From Eucalyptus grandis (taxonomy: Eukaryota > Streptophyta > Magnoliopsida > Myrtales > Myrtaceae), in NCBI RefSeq assembly GCF_016545825.1, contig NC_052621.1:7216199-7280198 (forward strand): DNA of 64,000 nt, given 5' to 3'. Each line of letters begins with the position of its first letter. Positions within the stretch are counted from its first letter, which is position 1. Under the pieces are notes generated by a model. That model was not told the DNA's origin. It saw nothing but the letters and a program-made list of their open reading frames with translations, and ran no database searches. Below, in pieces: positions 11,059 to 22,212 of this stretch. Made by a program: the position numbers and the translations under genes.

Positions 11059-12369
11059 CTACTTGCGCCTACGGAATAATCTCCAGGCGTCGCCCGCATA
11101 AATATCCAGAAAGGAACACGCAGTTTGAAACAAGGTCAGAACGAGCAGGAACACCGCAACGACCACGGAGATCCCAGACCACGGGTTGCTGAAGTAGTCT
11201 CGGTGCAGGATGACCCTCCACCGGTACCAGGCAGCCTTCCACCGGTTCCACTGGGTTCTGCTGTACGTGTTCAGGCTCTGGCACTGGTTCGTGTAGAGGA
11301 ACTCGCTGGACTCCCTCATGGTCTCCTTGTACATGTTGTTGAAGAGACGAGCCACGTTGTCCACACTCCCTAGCTGATTTTCCACAATTCCACAGCTAAT
11401 TAGAATGTCGATGTCTTCGGGCGTGTTGATGAGGCTGTCCATGAGGATGGCATAGCTGCTGATGCACTTGTTGTCGTGGTGGCACTGCTCGTACGCAATC
11501 ATGTTCCTGAAGTATGCCTCAGTCCACTCGTGCACAACCACATGCCGCATCACGAGGGTCCCGTCCCTGAAGTCGACATCAAGCAGGGAGGAGATTCCCT
11601 CCCCGCATCTGAACTTGACACCAGCCTCTTGCAGCTCCTTTGCACTCCGAGTCAGCTCGAATTTCTTGCCATTTTTGGACGTCACACCTCGTGGGAACGA
11701 GGGCAGTTGCAGGGCTCGCACGTAGTCTACGAGGTGCTTCATCTGAACTCTCGTGCTTGCGAGCTCGTGCCCGTGTAGGATGTCTTTGAAGTACTCGTAG
11801 CTAAGCTTGAAGAACGTGACAGTGGTACTTAATGCGGTGAGATTATAGAGATTCTCGAGGACAAAGAACGGGACTTGATTTTCCAGCAGCAGGACGTCGT
11901 GGAATACAGCATTGCTCATCCACTGCTTGCTGAATACCTCGTCGTTCTGGTCTCGGTGCTTGGGGTCATGGTTCCAGTTACGGTTCCTTATGAACAGCTC
12001 AACTAAAAAAACTGCGTCCACTAAGATAATTTCTAGGAGCTCACAGCTGCTTTGGGTAAGCTTTTCATGGTAGCATTGTCGAATGTGGCCTTCCGATTCG
12101 CTGATCATTCTGGTACAAGCTGGGAGGTCAGCCTTGCCGCGGCAGAGGAAGCCTGTCAAGTACCTCAGTTTGATCTCCTCCATCAACTGAAGCTCTTTCT
12201 TACCACGGTGGAATGGCCCGATGGATATGACTTGAGGTGTGTAGGCCTCTGCATTTGCTTTACGCAACTTCTCAGGCACTCGATAGATGCAACACTCGGT
12301 GGACACGGCAGGCAAGTTGTCCATCTTCGTCTTTATGGTAACTGCAACTTCCTTGACTACCTGACTCAT
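11059..12369 (-). CDS. DUF247 (UPF0481, At3g47200-like) membrane protein, G1
   Basis: Intact 436-residue DUF247 protein; the plant family is usually 400-550 residues. Visible signatures: IYRVPEKLR (28-36), VISIGPFH (47-54), a KLRYL segment (about 67-71), LLLENQVPFFVL (160-171), and a hydrophobic C-terminal helix at about 399-420 followed by a basic tail (LFRRRK). That gives a single-pass protein with the long domain outside the helix; topology is inferred. The ATG is two bases after a splice acceptor (ag at 12373-12372). With the GTAAG donor at 13319 this gives a 948 bp 5' UTR intron. The biochemical function is unknown. In grasses DUF247 genes at the S and Z loci are male determinants of self-incompatibility; most eudicot members are uncharacterised. 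G1 is the diverged sister of G2 and G3. Confidence 0.93.
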   Translation of the reverse strand: MSQVVKEVAVTIKTKMDNLPAVSTECCIYRVPEKLRKANAEAYTPQVISIGPFHRGKKELQLMEEIKLRYLTGFLCRGKADLPACTRMISESEGHIRQCYHEKLTQSSCELLEIILVDAVFLVELFIRNRNWNHDPKHRDQNDEVFSKQWMSNAVFHDVLLLENQVPFFVLENLYNLTALSTTVTFFKLSYEYFKDILHGHELASTRVQMKHLVDYVRALQLPSFPRGVTSKNGKKFELTRSAKELQEAGVKFRCGEGISSLLDVDFRDGTLVMRHVVVHEWTEAYFRNMIAYEQCHHDNKCISSYAILMDSLINTPEDIDILISCGIVENQLGSVDNVARLFNNMYKETMRESSEFLYTNQCQSLNTYSRTQWNRWKAAWYRWRVILHRDYFSNPWSGISVVVAVFLLVLTLFQTACSFLDIYAGDAWRLFRRRK

Positions 12370-12371
12370 TT

Positions 12372-13319
12372 CTGAACAAGTGAAAGAAAATGATTACAAG
12401 CCCATGAAACCAGAAAGAGTGAAAAGGTACATTTGGGCATAATTCTGTCAACATTCTTGTTCATGTCAAGTGTGATTTGGTGCCTCACGACGAGAATGAA
12501 TTAAGCATATGTTCTTTTTTCCATCTAACAGGAATCAAGTCTCGTCAAAAAGAGAAACAAAGCCAAAAGCAACATGAAAATGATGTTTTATTTCTAGTAG
12601 AACAGAAAACATGCCGCAGCTCGTGATGCATTCAATTTGTTCTAAAAATGGCACAGCGTTTACATTGACAGAATAACGTGATCTGATATTGATTGTCATG
12701 AAGAAACACCTGCCCTCGAAAGATTTTACCTGTGGCACTTGGCTGTGCTTTTGCCATTGGGCGAATTGGAAAAGAAGTTCAGTTTCAGGAGGCCTTGCAC
12801 CTCAGCTAGTTGAGAAAATTTCTTAAGAATCTGCAAAAACCTTGAGAAACGAATAATGGAAGACCGTCAGCTCCCTAGATCTCCTACGGCTGTGCAGCAA
12901 AGTCAATTTGCCGTTAAAATCAGGTGGTCACATGTGATACATGATCATAACTTCCATAAATTCCATTGGAACACGAAGAATCTAATCTTTCATCTCTCGG
13001 CTATTCTACGAGTAATCGCTAAAGTCAAATGCATATGAAATTTTGATACTGTTTGATTTTAAAACAATTGCAGCATGCCAGCCCTGGCAAGGGTGGCCCT
13101 CGTCAATCCAAAAACTCGGATGTCCCTCGCCCGAGGCTGGGAGGGGGTGTGGGGAAGAATATGAAAAGAAAATAAAAACTTGTAAAAGTTGTTCACCTTA
13201 ACGCCGAACATAGAGTTAACAGTTTTGGATAATTTTCCCATCACTAAGCATAATTCTCTTATGTCTGCAGAAGGAGCACTGAGTTGAAAGTTGTTGAGAG
13301 AAAAACAAAGAAGGCTTAC
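12372..13319 (-). other. 5' UTR intron of G1
   Basis: Bounded by GTAAG (donor, read on the minus strand from 13319) and CTTGTTCAG (acceptor ending at 12372), which lies two bases before the ATG. The same donor and acceptor context is conserved in G2 (19919-20696) and G3 (36850-37628), which supports a real intron. A GC-rich repeat at about 13070-13150 makes this intron longer than the other two. Confidence 0.75.
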
Positions 13320-13930
13320 CTGAGATTGGAGATCAGTATGTTCTTCTTTCTTGTTGTCACTGGAGAAATCCCGTTTGCTTCCCAGACTATATACCGAGAA
13401 ACCATGCAAACCATGAAAACAACAGCTATGGAGGGACAGAAGAAAGATATGATATTCTTTAACCTTCTATGAAGCAATATTATCTTGTGCGCACAAAAGA
13501 ATGTCTGCCCATTACTATTAACCCCAAAGAAAAAGGGGAAGGGGAAAAGAACACAGAACAGAAAATTGGTTACTTTGCCATTGAGCTGAAAAGATCTCTT
13601 GATCTAACTTTATCTAGACCGTTAGAGAAGTTTTTGATGCAGAAAAAGTGATAATACTTTGGTCACAATTACACTGCAACTGTGAAGTATTCAAGTTATT
13701 CTCAATATCGCAACAGCAAAAGCAAAATTCTTTCTTGGCATAATGTTTGTCCTAAGACTTTCTCTATGGTTCCATGTACCCATATCCCTAATTTAATAAG
13801 GCTTATGAAAGGGATTAGCTCCCCGTGCTTATTCCGTATCAATAAATAGTCTTATTTATAATTTAGAAAAAAGAACATTATGACAAGTTTCTTCGATAAT
13901 AAACGGTTTAAGGCTTGAATTATATACGTT
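13320..13930 (-). promoter_or_regulatory. G1 promoter and non-coding first exon (module 2)
   Basis: The first exon ends in TCTCAG at 13320. Its start lies roughly 30 bp below a TATA box (plus strand 'actatatacc', 13386-13395). About 500 bp upstream of the TATA box is conserved with the other four modules ('ttctttaaccttctatgaag', 'aacttt(a)tctagaccgttagagaag', 'gggattagctcccc'). This conserved stretch is the best candidate for shared regulatory sequence of the cluster. Confidence 0.65.
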
Positions 13931-14398
13931 TTCAATTTGTTCAATTTGATTCTCGAACTCTTCTTTTTTTTCTTCTTTTTTTGGTCCAACTAAATCCTTG
14001 AACTATAACTTCTTTTGTTTAAGTTAGTCTTTCCATCAAATATGTGAACAGAAATGCTGACATAGAATCGTGTCAATGCCACTTCATTACATGGATATCC
14101 ATGTGACAAGTGTGACACGACCCTTGTAGTTGCAATGGCAAGTTTTGTTTAGAACTTGCAAGTTCTATGGCCAGAATCACAGTCTGATTTACGTGCTCAT
14201 CGTGTAGTCCTGGCGGACGTTCATAAGATGTTTTCATTCATTGTATTCTCTCCCGGTGGTTTGGAGAATAATTTAGTGAGATTCAGTCTATATATTGTAT
14301 TCTAAGCGCAACTTTTTGGGGGATTTTAGCGACTTGGCATGTAGCACATGTGCGCTTTTTGGGACTTCGGGAAGCTTCTGAATGAATGTCGAAATGAA

Positions 14399-17300
14399 TG
14401 TCACGCCCCGATCTTCGGGTATGCACACATCCTTCTTATTTGATTGATTTTATAATGCGATATCTCAGGACTAGTATCGCCGACCCTTTCTATTATTAAG
14501 CACATGCGGAAGCAGTTATAAATCCCCAGACAATAAAACAATGGGATAGAAAAGCAGGGCCATAATTTCATATTGAAACTTATAACCAAACTTTTATACA
14601 AAACACAAACCAGAGTACTTCACAACTTTTTACTCTATCTCTATTCACATCAAAATGGAGATCTCAAAAGAAGATAGAATCTCAGTCCATCCGGGCCATA
14701 CTCAAGGCCCCTCTCGGGATTATCTTCTTCTTCCAAAATTCTTCTCCTCAGGTTTTACCTCAGAGTTCTCCCACTCGATTCCTCCTCCTCGCCTTCTCAT
14801 CGGGTCCCGAAATGGTTTTCCCCAAACCGGGATGAGACTACATCTCTGCAAGTTCTACCCCACTAAGCCCGATTAGATAACCATTATACTAAAGGCTGCC
14901 TAAACACGCATAGGGCAGAAGACGTACCTTGGCCTCATATCCCACCTGCAAGTCAGTACAATTCATAATAGGCACCCAAGCAATCATATCGCCGATCGAA
15001 GCATCGATCAAATCGACCTAGTCGATTAAATGCCAACAAGACCACTCACGGTCATTTTCATTCAGTCAATCAATTCACAAAGATCAAATCAAAGCAATGA
15101 TCAATCGACTCGTCGATTACATGTCAACAATGACCCTTCCCAGCCAATTCGGTTCAATCAATCAATCCATCACAAACGAATCAAACCATAACAATGATTT
15201 CATCTACACTTGATAATTAATCTCAACATTCTCATTCAACATTCCCACTCAAATATAGGCTCAAGGCGCTAGAGGTGACCCCAACACGAAGTCTCGTCAT
15301 CGCGCGGCACTTAGTCCTTGACCACAAATAACAGTAGTATAAGGCGCTAGAGGTAACTCACATGAAGTCTCGCTATCGTGCAGTACTTAGTCATTCACTA
15401 CAAAGGCAATAGTATAAGGCGCTAGAGGTAACTCACACGAGATGTAGCACTTAGCCCTTTACTATGCATTACAATACTGCAAGGCGCTAGAGATAATTCC
15501 CATGCGACTCAGGTCGCCATGTAATACTTAGTCCTTAACTACAATAAGCAATGGTATAAGGCGCTAGAGATAACTCACACGAAGTCTTCTACTTGTGTAG
15601 TACTTAGTCCTTTACCTGCTCATGATCCATTGGTTTCCCTCAACACAACACACATCACATCAACTTCCAATAATCATCTTACTTCAACTATAAGCCAACA
15701 CACGATTAATCCCTCGCGGCCCAATGACATTGTGCCACGCATTTAAATTCCTCAATTCAAATAATGTCGTGGCCTAAGTTTTTGTATTAAAAATACCCGA
15801 TAAAATATCGTGCGTGAACACACACTACCGGCCTTAGCCAAAATATAATATTTTCCTTTCCATAACTCCCACATTTTCTGTAGTCCGCTCAAATAGATTT
15901 GGCATTATCAACCGATGCCTGGTTATTTTTCCAACGATTTTCCAATTAAAGAATAATTCCCAACATTCACAAATAATTCAATTCAACGCAAAATAAAGCT
16001 CCATTAAATAAACAGACTTCACCACGACGATCGCCACGAAATTTCGGTCGTCGACTAACCCAACTTTAATTTCCGAAAAAATAAATAAATAATTAATTAA
16101 TTTCAAATTTTAATAATTAATTACAATAAATCCAATTTAGCTCAAATTAAAGCCCAATTAAATAAACGGGCTACACCACGATCGTCAGCATAAAAATCTG
16201 GCTACTAGCCATCCAAGTCGAATTTCCAAAAATAAATAATTAAATAATTAATTTCGAAAAATAATATTTAAATACAAGAAATTCAATTTAACTTAAAATA
16301 AAGCCCGATTAAACAAACGGACTTTGCCACGGTCATCAGCATAATATTCCGGTCACTGGCCATCACTGTTGAATTTTTGAAAAATAAATAATTAATTAAT
16401 TAATTTCGAAAATTAATATTTAAATGCCAAAAATTCCACTTAGGCCCGACTTATCAAATTGAAGCCCGATTTGGGTCGGGAAAAATCCCAAGGCACTTCC
16501 AATAATTAGTAGACCAACCTTAAGCATAATTAGCCAACTAATCCAAGATTAGTGAGATTACTCACCAAATCACGCGCAAATCGGATCAATCCGACGGCGG
16601 TGACGCGAGGAACGAAACTTCCCAAAGCACGGCTCAGGTTTGGGGCTGGGAAACGGCCCAAAAGCAGGCCCGAAGATGCTGAAACCCACTCCGTGGGTCT
16701 GCTGGACGGAGCCGATCGGGGCTGCTCCGGCGGCTAGGGCGGCGAGGGAAAGCCGGCGGAGGGCGAGGGGGTCGCGTGGGTGGTCCGGCGGGGCTAGGCG
16801 GTGGCCGGAGGTGGCCGGACGGTGGCTGGTCGGTGCGGAGCAGAGGCGAACAGCGGCTGGTTCGCGCGGCCTGGGCGTGCGCTGACGGCGGACGGCGGCA
16901 AGCGCGCGGGCGCGGCGCGGGCGGCGGTGCGGCGGTGCGGCGGCGGGACGAGCGGCGAGCGGGCGGCGGTCGCGGCGACGGAGCTGCAGCTTCTAGTCTT
17001 CCTCCGCTTCTGGTTCGCTCGAACGGAAGGGGAAAGGAAATGTCGAGGGAGAGAGATGAGAGAGAGGAGGGGAGATAAACATTGACTGGTCAAAGGGGAA
17101 AAAGAAAGAGAGAGAGAGAGAATGGGTGGTGGGGGCAATTCGCACGAGGGGGAGGGGAGAGGAGAGAGGAGAGAGAAAGAAAAGAGAGAAAAGAAAGAAA
17201 GAAAAGAGAGGGAGAGAGAGGAAAAAGACAGAAAAAGAAAAGGGGAGAGAGAAAAAAAAATAAAATGCATACTTCCTTTATGCAAATTTTCCTTTTCTCT

Positions 17301-17669
17301 TTTCCTTTTTCTTTCTATTTTCTTTTGATCTTCAATTTTCTCCCGATAATTTCTTTATTGAAATTTTGGACTCGTCAATAAATTGACGAGTGATGAGACA
17401 AGATCCTAAAAATAAGAATTATGACGCGCTTAAAATTCGATTCCGAAATCGAGTTCAATTTCGTGGTTAAAATCGATCGACGTGATTTTAGCTCAATCCA
17501 ACCAATTAGGTAGCTTTTAGGGATTTTACGGCCGATACATCCCTTAACGGCTTCACCCAATAGGTTAGTTAACTCGTGAGTGATCAGTTCAGAGAAAAAG
17601 AGCCATAGGCACGTTAACGAAATGCCCATTTCACTTTATCGAAACGGGGTCGAATTTCAGGATGTCACA
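14399..17669. mobile_element. Solo LTR of a Ty3/gypsy-type element (copy in unit A)
   Basis: Begins TGTCACGCCCCGATCTTCGG and ends GGATGTCACA (TG...CA). It is flanked by a perfect 5 bp duplication, ATGAA (14394-14398 and 17670-17674). Length is 3271 bp, with no internal coding domains, so it is a solo LTR left by recombination. Inside are a five-copy tandem repeat (15263-15612), AT-rich blocks with repeated 'aaataaataattaattaa', and a GC-rich segment (16600-17080) followed by a GA-rich tract. The open frames in the GC-rich part have no recognisable domain and are not annotated. The terminal wording is common for plant gypsy LTRs; the clade is not determined. Confidence 0.9.
15263..15612. repeat. 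Tandem repeat inside the solo LTR, five units
   Basis: The phrase 'aaggcgctagaggtaactca' followed by 'cgaagtctcg' and 'acttagtcctt' recurs with starts near 15263, 15341, 15416, 15481 and 15558 (period about 65-78 bp). The same array is present in the unit B copy at about 32205-32555. Confidence 0.85.
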
Positions 17670-17674
17670 ATGAA

Positions 17675-18620
17675 GCTATCGTCCACGGTGTTTGAGATTT
17701 GGGTATTTGAAGCCTACTCCTTAACTCGTTGACTATGACCTATTCGACGAAATCCATCCATGGCATTTTCATAAAATAGGTCCACAAAGCGTTCAAACTG
17801 AATGAGTGTTGATATAGTTTACACCTCTTATTTGTTCATTAATTGTTAACCACGATTTCGAGTGTAATTGATGGTGGTGGGTGATGAGAAAAAATGACGC
17901 GGAGCTATTTATCAGTGATTATTCATGATGATTTGTTGGGTCACATCTCGCTTCCTTATTCATAAGCCATGAGTTTTTCCAAAGTTCGTGATAGTATGAA
18001 GATAGTGATTTCACTAAGTGTGAGTTAGGTGTGAGTTAGATTCTTTGATGACGGTCTAGTGATAGATGGACCGACATAACTCGCGGTGAGAATACTTGGT
18101 AGTGCTTTGCTTGAACGTGGAGAGCATTATCTATTGATTAAAAGTTTTAAATATTCTGAATTTAATGTTCAGTTTAAGAAAGGCGATAAAACACTGAGTA
18201 AGGAAGAAGAAAAGTACATGGAGAAAGAGGAGAGAGTGGAGGCACAGACCTTAGTTGTTATTTTTAGGAAGTTTGGGCTTAATTCTAGTTATAGTTGTAT
18301 TGATGTTTTTGGGCTTTGATCTGCTTTGATGGAGGCATTGGATTGTTGATGAGTTGGGCTTAATTTGCTTTTAAATTGGGCTTGAATAGCGCATGGGCCG
18401 TATTCGGACCGTGCTTAAGGGCCCGCCCCACGTCTCCTTCTTCCAGAATATAAAATGATTTTTAAAAAATTAATTTTAAAAAATTCAAAAATTTTAAAAG
18501 AAAAAAGAAGGAAATAATAAATAAAAAAAAGACAACAACAACAATGAGGAAACGAAAAAAAAAAATAGAAAAGAATTAGCGAAATGGAGAGAAGTTGGGC
18601 GAGGTTCATTCCGACGGGCA
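17675..18620. other. Region 3' of G2, conserved in both units
   Basis: Host-like sequence between the solo LTR and G2, duplicated at 34623-35551. A small plus-strand frame (18086-18319, rich in Lys and Glu) is preserved in both copies, but the copies are only about 1-2% diverged, so preservation means little. No domain was recognised. The AT-rich stretch 18440-18580 is probably the 3' UTR/terminator side of G2. Confidence 0.45.
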
Positions 18621-19916
18621 TTACTTGTGCCAACGGAACAATCGCCCTGGGTCGCCCGCGTAAACATCCATCAAGGAACACGCAGTTTGCAACAAGGTGA
18701 GCACGAGCAGCACCGCAGCGGCAACCACGGAGAACGCGGACCACGGGTTGCTGAAGTACTCTCGGTAGAGGATGACCTTCCACCGGTACCGGGCGGCCTT
18801 CCACTGGTTCCACGGGTGCCTGCTGTACTCATTCAGTTTCTGACACAGGTCTGAGTAGAGGAACTCGCTGGAGTCCCTCATGGTCTCCTTGTACAAGCTG
18901 TTGAAGAGACTGGCCACGTCTTCCTTGCTACCGAGCCGATTTTCCAAAATTCCGCAGCTGACTAGAATGTCGATGTCTTCGGGCGTGTCGATGAGGCTGT
19001 CCATGAGAATGGCGTAGCTGGTGATGTACTTTTGCACGAGGTGGCACTGCTCGTACGCAATCATGTTCCTAAACCACGCCTCGGTCCACTCGTGCACAAC
19101 CACGTGCCGCATCCAGAGGGTCTCAGCCTCGAAGTGGACATCGGGCAGGGAGGAGTTTTCCTTGCCTGGTTTGAACTCAGCACCGGCCTCATGCAGCTCC
19201 TTTGCACTCCGAGTCAGCTCGAATTTCTTGCCATGTTTGTACCTCCCACCCCGTGGGAACGAGGGCAGTTGCAGGGCTCGCACGTAATCCACCAGGTGCT
19301 TCATCTGAAAGCTCGTGCTTGCAAGCTCATGCCCGTGCAGGACGTCTTTGAAGTACTCGTAGCTAAGCTTGAAGAACGTGACAGTGTTACTCAATGCGGT
19401 GAGATTATAGAGAATCTCGAGGACAAAGAATGGGACTTGATTTTCCAGGAGCAGGAGGTCGTGGAATACGGCGTTGCTTATCCACTGCTTGTTGAATATT
19501 TCGTCGTCCTCGTCTCGGTGCTCGAGGTAGCGGCTTCTTATGAATAGCTCAACTACAAAAACTGCGTCCACTAAGATCATTTCCACGAGCTCCTTGCTGG
19601 CTTGGGTGAGATTTTCTTGGTAGCATTGCCGAATGCGGTCTTCCAATTCGCTGATTATTCTGATACAAGCTGGGAGGTCAGCCTTGCTGCGGTGGAGGAA
19701 GCCTTTCAAGTACCTCAGTTTGGTCGCCATCAACTGAATTGCTGTCTTTTCACGGTGGAATGGCCCGATGGAGATAACTTGAGGGGTGTAGGCCTCCGCA
19801 TTTGCTCTGCGCAACTTCTCAGGCACTCGATATATGCAACACTCGATGGATCCGGTAGTCAAGTTGTGCATCTTCCTCTCTATGGTTACCGCAACTTCCT
19901 CGACGATCTGACTCAT
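18621..19916 (-). CDS. DUF247 (UPF0481, At3g47200-like) membrane protein, G2
   Basis: Intact 431-residue DUF247 protein. Motifs: IYRVPEKLR (28-36), VISIGPFH (47-54), LLLLENQVPFFVL (154-166), EWTEAWFRNMIAYEQC (276-291) and a C-terminal hydrophobic helix (about 395-416) followed by GDPGRLFRWHK. The ATG lies two bases after the acceptor CTTGTTTAG. The donor GTAAG at 20696 defines a 778 bp 5' UTR intron. By eye it differs from G3 at 20 nucleotides and 14 residues: positions 6, 17, 98, 142, 194, 196, 246, 253, 255, 263, 264, 268, 346 and 376. G1 shares the G3 state at 6, 17, 142, 246 and 376, so those changes probably arose on the G2 branch. The molecular role is unknown. Confidence 0.93.
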   Translation of the reverse strand: MSQIVEEVAVTIERKMHNLTTGSIECCIYRVPEKLRRANAEAYTPQVISIGPFHREKTAIQLMATKLRYLKGFLHRSKADLPACIRIISELEDRIRQCYQENLTQASKELVEMILVDAVFVVELFIRSRYLEHRDEDDEIFNKQWISNAVFHDLLLLENQVPFFVLEILYNLTALSNTVTFFKLSYEYFKDVLHGHELASTSFQMKHLVDYVRALQLPSFPRGGRYKHGKKFELTRSAKELHEAGAEFKPGKENSSLPDVHFEAETLWMRHVVVHEWTEAWFRNMIAYEQCHLVQKYITSYAILMDSLIDTPEDIDILVSCGILENRLGSKEDVASLFNSLYKETMRDSSEFLYSDLCQKLNEYSRHPWNQWKAARYRWKVILYREYFSNPWSAFSVVAAAVLLVLTLLQTACSLMDVYAGDPGRLFRWHK

Positions 19917-19918
19917 TT

Positions 19919-20696
19919 CTAAACAAGTGAAAGAAAAAAATTACAAGCCCATGAAACTAGAGAGTGAAAGGGTACATCTGATATTCTCGTTCGTGTCACA
20001 GTAATTTAGTGCCTAATGACGAGAATGAATTAAGCACATCTTCTTTTTTCCCATTAAACAGGACTCGAGACCTGTCAAAAAGAAAAACAAAGCCAAAAAA
20101 CAACATGAAAATGATGTTTTTTTCTTCTTCTTTTTTCTAGTAGAACAGAAAACATGCCCGTTTCGCGATGCATTCAATCTGTTCTAGAAATAGCAGAGGT
20201 CTACATTGACAGAATAACGTGATTGGATTTTGATTGTCATGAAGAAACCCCTGCTCTCGAAAGATTTTACCTCGGGCACTTTGCCGTGTTTTTGCCATTG
20301 GGCAAATCGGAAAAGTCGTTCACTTTGAGGAGGCCTTACGCCTAAACTAGTTGAGGAAATATCTAAAGAATCTGCGAAGCTTGAGAAATGAATAATTAAA
20401 GACCGTCAGCTACCTTGATCTCCCAACAACGTGCAACGAAGACAATTTGCCGTTAAAATCAGGTGGTCGCAAATCATACAAGATCATAACTCCTATAAAT
20501 TCTACTGGAACACGCATAATCCAACCTTCTATTTCTTGGCTATTCTATGGGCAATTAGTAATGTCGAATGCATACATAGTTTTTGTCTATTTGATTCGAA
20601 ACGAAGTGCAGCATGCGGTCACTAATCATAATGCTCTATGTCTGCAAAAGAAGCACCGTGTTGAAAGATATTGAGAGAAAAACAAAGAAGGCTTAC
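19919..20696 (-). other. 5' UTR intron of G2
   Basis: GTAAG donor and CTTGTTTAG acceptor, 778 bp, collinear with the introns of G1 and G3. It contains a T-rich tract near 20120-20140. No nested repeat was recognised. Confidence 0.75.
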
Positions 20697-21217
20697 CTGA
20701 GATTCGAGATCAAGAATTCGTTCTCCCTTCTTGCCGTCACGGGAGAAATCCCGTTTGCTTCCCAGAATATATAGTGAGAATGCATGCAAACTGTCGCTAC
20801 TGGGGGCAAAAGAAAGATCTGATATTCTTTAACCTTTTATGAAGCATTATTATATTATGCACACAAAAGGTTGTCTGGCCATTATTATTAACCCCATGAA
20901 AAAGTATAAGGGGTAAAAACACAAAAAAGAGTCATTTGTTTTCTTTGCCACTAAGTCGAAAAGATCTCCTCTTGGTCCAACTTTTTCTACAGTGTCAGAG
21001 AAGTTCGTGATGCAGAAAAAGCGAATATATACTTTGGTCACAATTAAACTGCAACTACGAAGCATCCTTGTTATTCCCAATGAGACAACAGCAAAAGAAA
21101 AATTCTTCTTGGCGTAATGTTTCTTCTAAGACTCTTTCTATGGTTACATTAAACACATCACTAATTTAGGGCTTATGATGGGGATTAGCTCCCCTGGGCT
21201 TATTTCGTACCAATAAA
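20697..21217 (-). promoter_or_regulatory. G2 promoter and non-coding first exon (module 3)
   Basis: The first exon ends at 20697. The TATA box is 'aatatatag' on the plus strand (20766-20774). The upstream sequence is conserved with the other modules and still contains the 126 bp stretch 20896-21021 that is missing from G3's promoter. The upstream end is bounded by the hAT insertion at 21218, about 445 bp from the TATA box. Confidence 0.65.
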
Positions 21218-22204
21218 CAGGAGTGTCAGGAACCGAACCGAAAACCGAACCGAACCGAACTGAAAAATTCGATTTTTTTCGGTTCGGTTCGGTTTTCGGT
21301 TCGATTCTCATTAAAAATTGATAATTTTTTATTGGTTCGGTTTTTATCGGTTAACCGAACCGAACTGAACCACAAACCGATAAAATTAAAATTCTCTCCT
21401 AAATCCCGTCTCCTCTGGCTCTCTCTCTCCCTCGGGGCTTCAGGCCAGCTCCGATTCTTAGCTTTCATTGCTCGAAGAGGCAGGCTTCCTTCTTCGACCC
21501 TCTCTCTTCTTCCCCCACCAACTCTCTCTCTCTCTTTCTCTCTCTCTCTTGCCACCAGCTGCTCAAATCATTACTTTGCTTTAGATCTGCCTGGGTTCTT
21601 GCTCTTCGAGTCACGGACCCCTGTTGTTGTTGTTACTTCAGTTGATCGGAATTCGGACCATTCGATTTGAGGCAGGGGAGGTTTTGGGGGCAATGGAATT
21701 GAATGTGGAAGATGCGACGTGTCTGTGCGCGCTTGCTGCGAAGTTTCTTGAGACTGGTCAGCCCAAAGATTCAAAGAAGTGAAACGAAAGAGAGGAACCA
21801 GACATCAATCAACGGGAGCCCAACACTCGCGCTGCGATTCCATCGAGGATGGCCACGGCGAAGGCGGCACGATCGCGGGGGACGCCGGTGAAGGAGAACG
21901 GCGCGAAGCTGGAGGAAGGGCTCACCGTCTTCAATTCTGAAAAGTTCGACGCCAAAAAAACCGAAAACCAAAACCCAAAATCTAAAAACCGAAAACCGAA
22001 AAACCGAACCGAACCGAAATTTCGGTTCGGTTCGTATTCGGTTCGGGTCTTATTCAGTTCGGTTCGGAAGTTTTTTTTAACGGTTCGGTTCGGTTCGGAA
22101 GTTTTTTTTAACGGTTCGGTTCGGTTTTGAAGTTTTTTTTAACGGTTCGGTTCGGTTTGGTTTTTCAATAAAACCGAACCAAACCGAACCGTTGACACCC
22201 CTTG
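21218..22204. mobile_element. Non-autonomous hAT-type element, only in unit A
   Basis: 987 bp with ends CAGGAGTGTCA... and ...TGACACCCCTTG. The ends are rich in repeated 'aaccgaacc' / 'ggttcggtt', forming long inverted arms. Target duplication CCAATAAA (21210-21217) versus GCAATAAA (22205-22212), 8 bp with one mismatch. Unit B has the empty site CCAATAAA once at 38018-38025, so this inserted after the segmental duplication. The interior (21400-21950) is GC-richer with open frames but no recognisable transposase. Confidence 0.85.
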
Positions 22205-22212
22205 GCAATAAA

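Noticed and set aside
11125..11778. Plus-strand frames opposite the DUF247 genes (also at 18627-19922 and 35558-36853)
   Set aside because: Antisense shadows of the conserved minus-strand DUF247 coding sequence; they have no domain of their own.
15263..15612. CRISPR-like repeat array
   Set aside because: Units of 65-78 bp are repeated nearly in full with no unique spacers, inside a plant LTR; this is an ordinary minisatellite.
16552..17085. Overlapping open frames on both strands in a GC-rich region
   Set aside because: They lie inside the solo LTR, have Arg/Gly/Ala-rich composition without domains, and arise because GC-rich DNA has few stops. The same holds for 33500-34030.
18086..18319. 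Small Lys/Glu-rich ORF conserved in both units (also at 35035-35313)
   Set aside because: The copies are too recent for conservation to mean anything, the 3' end differs by a frameshift, and there is no domain.
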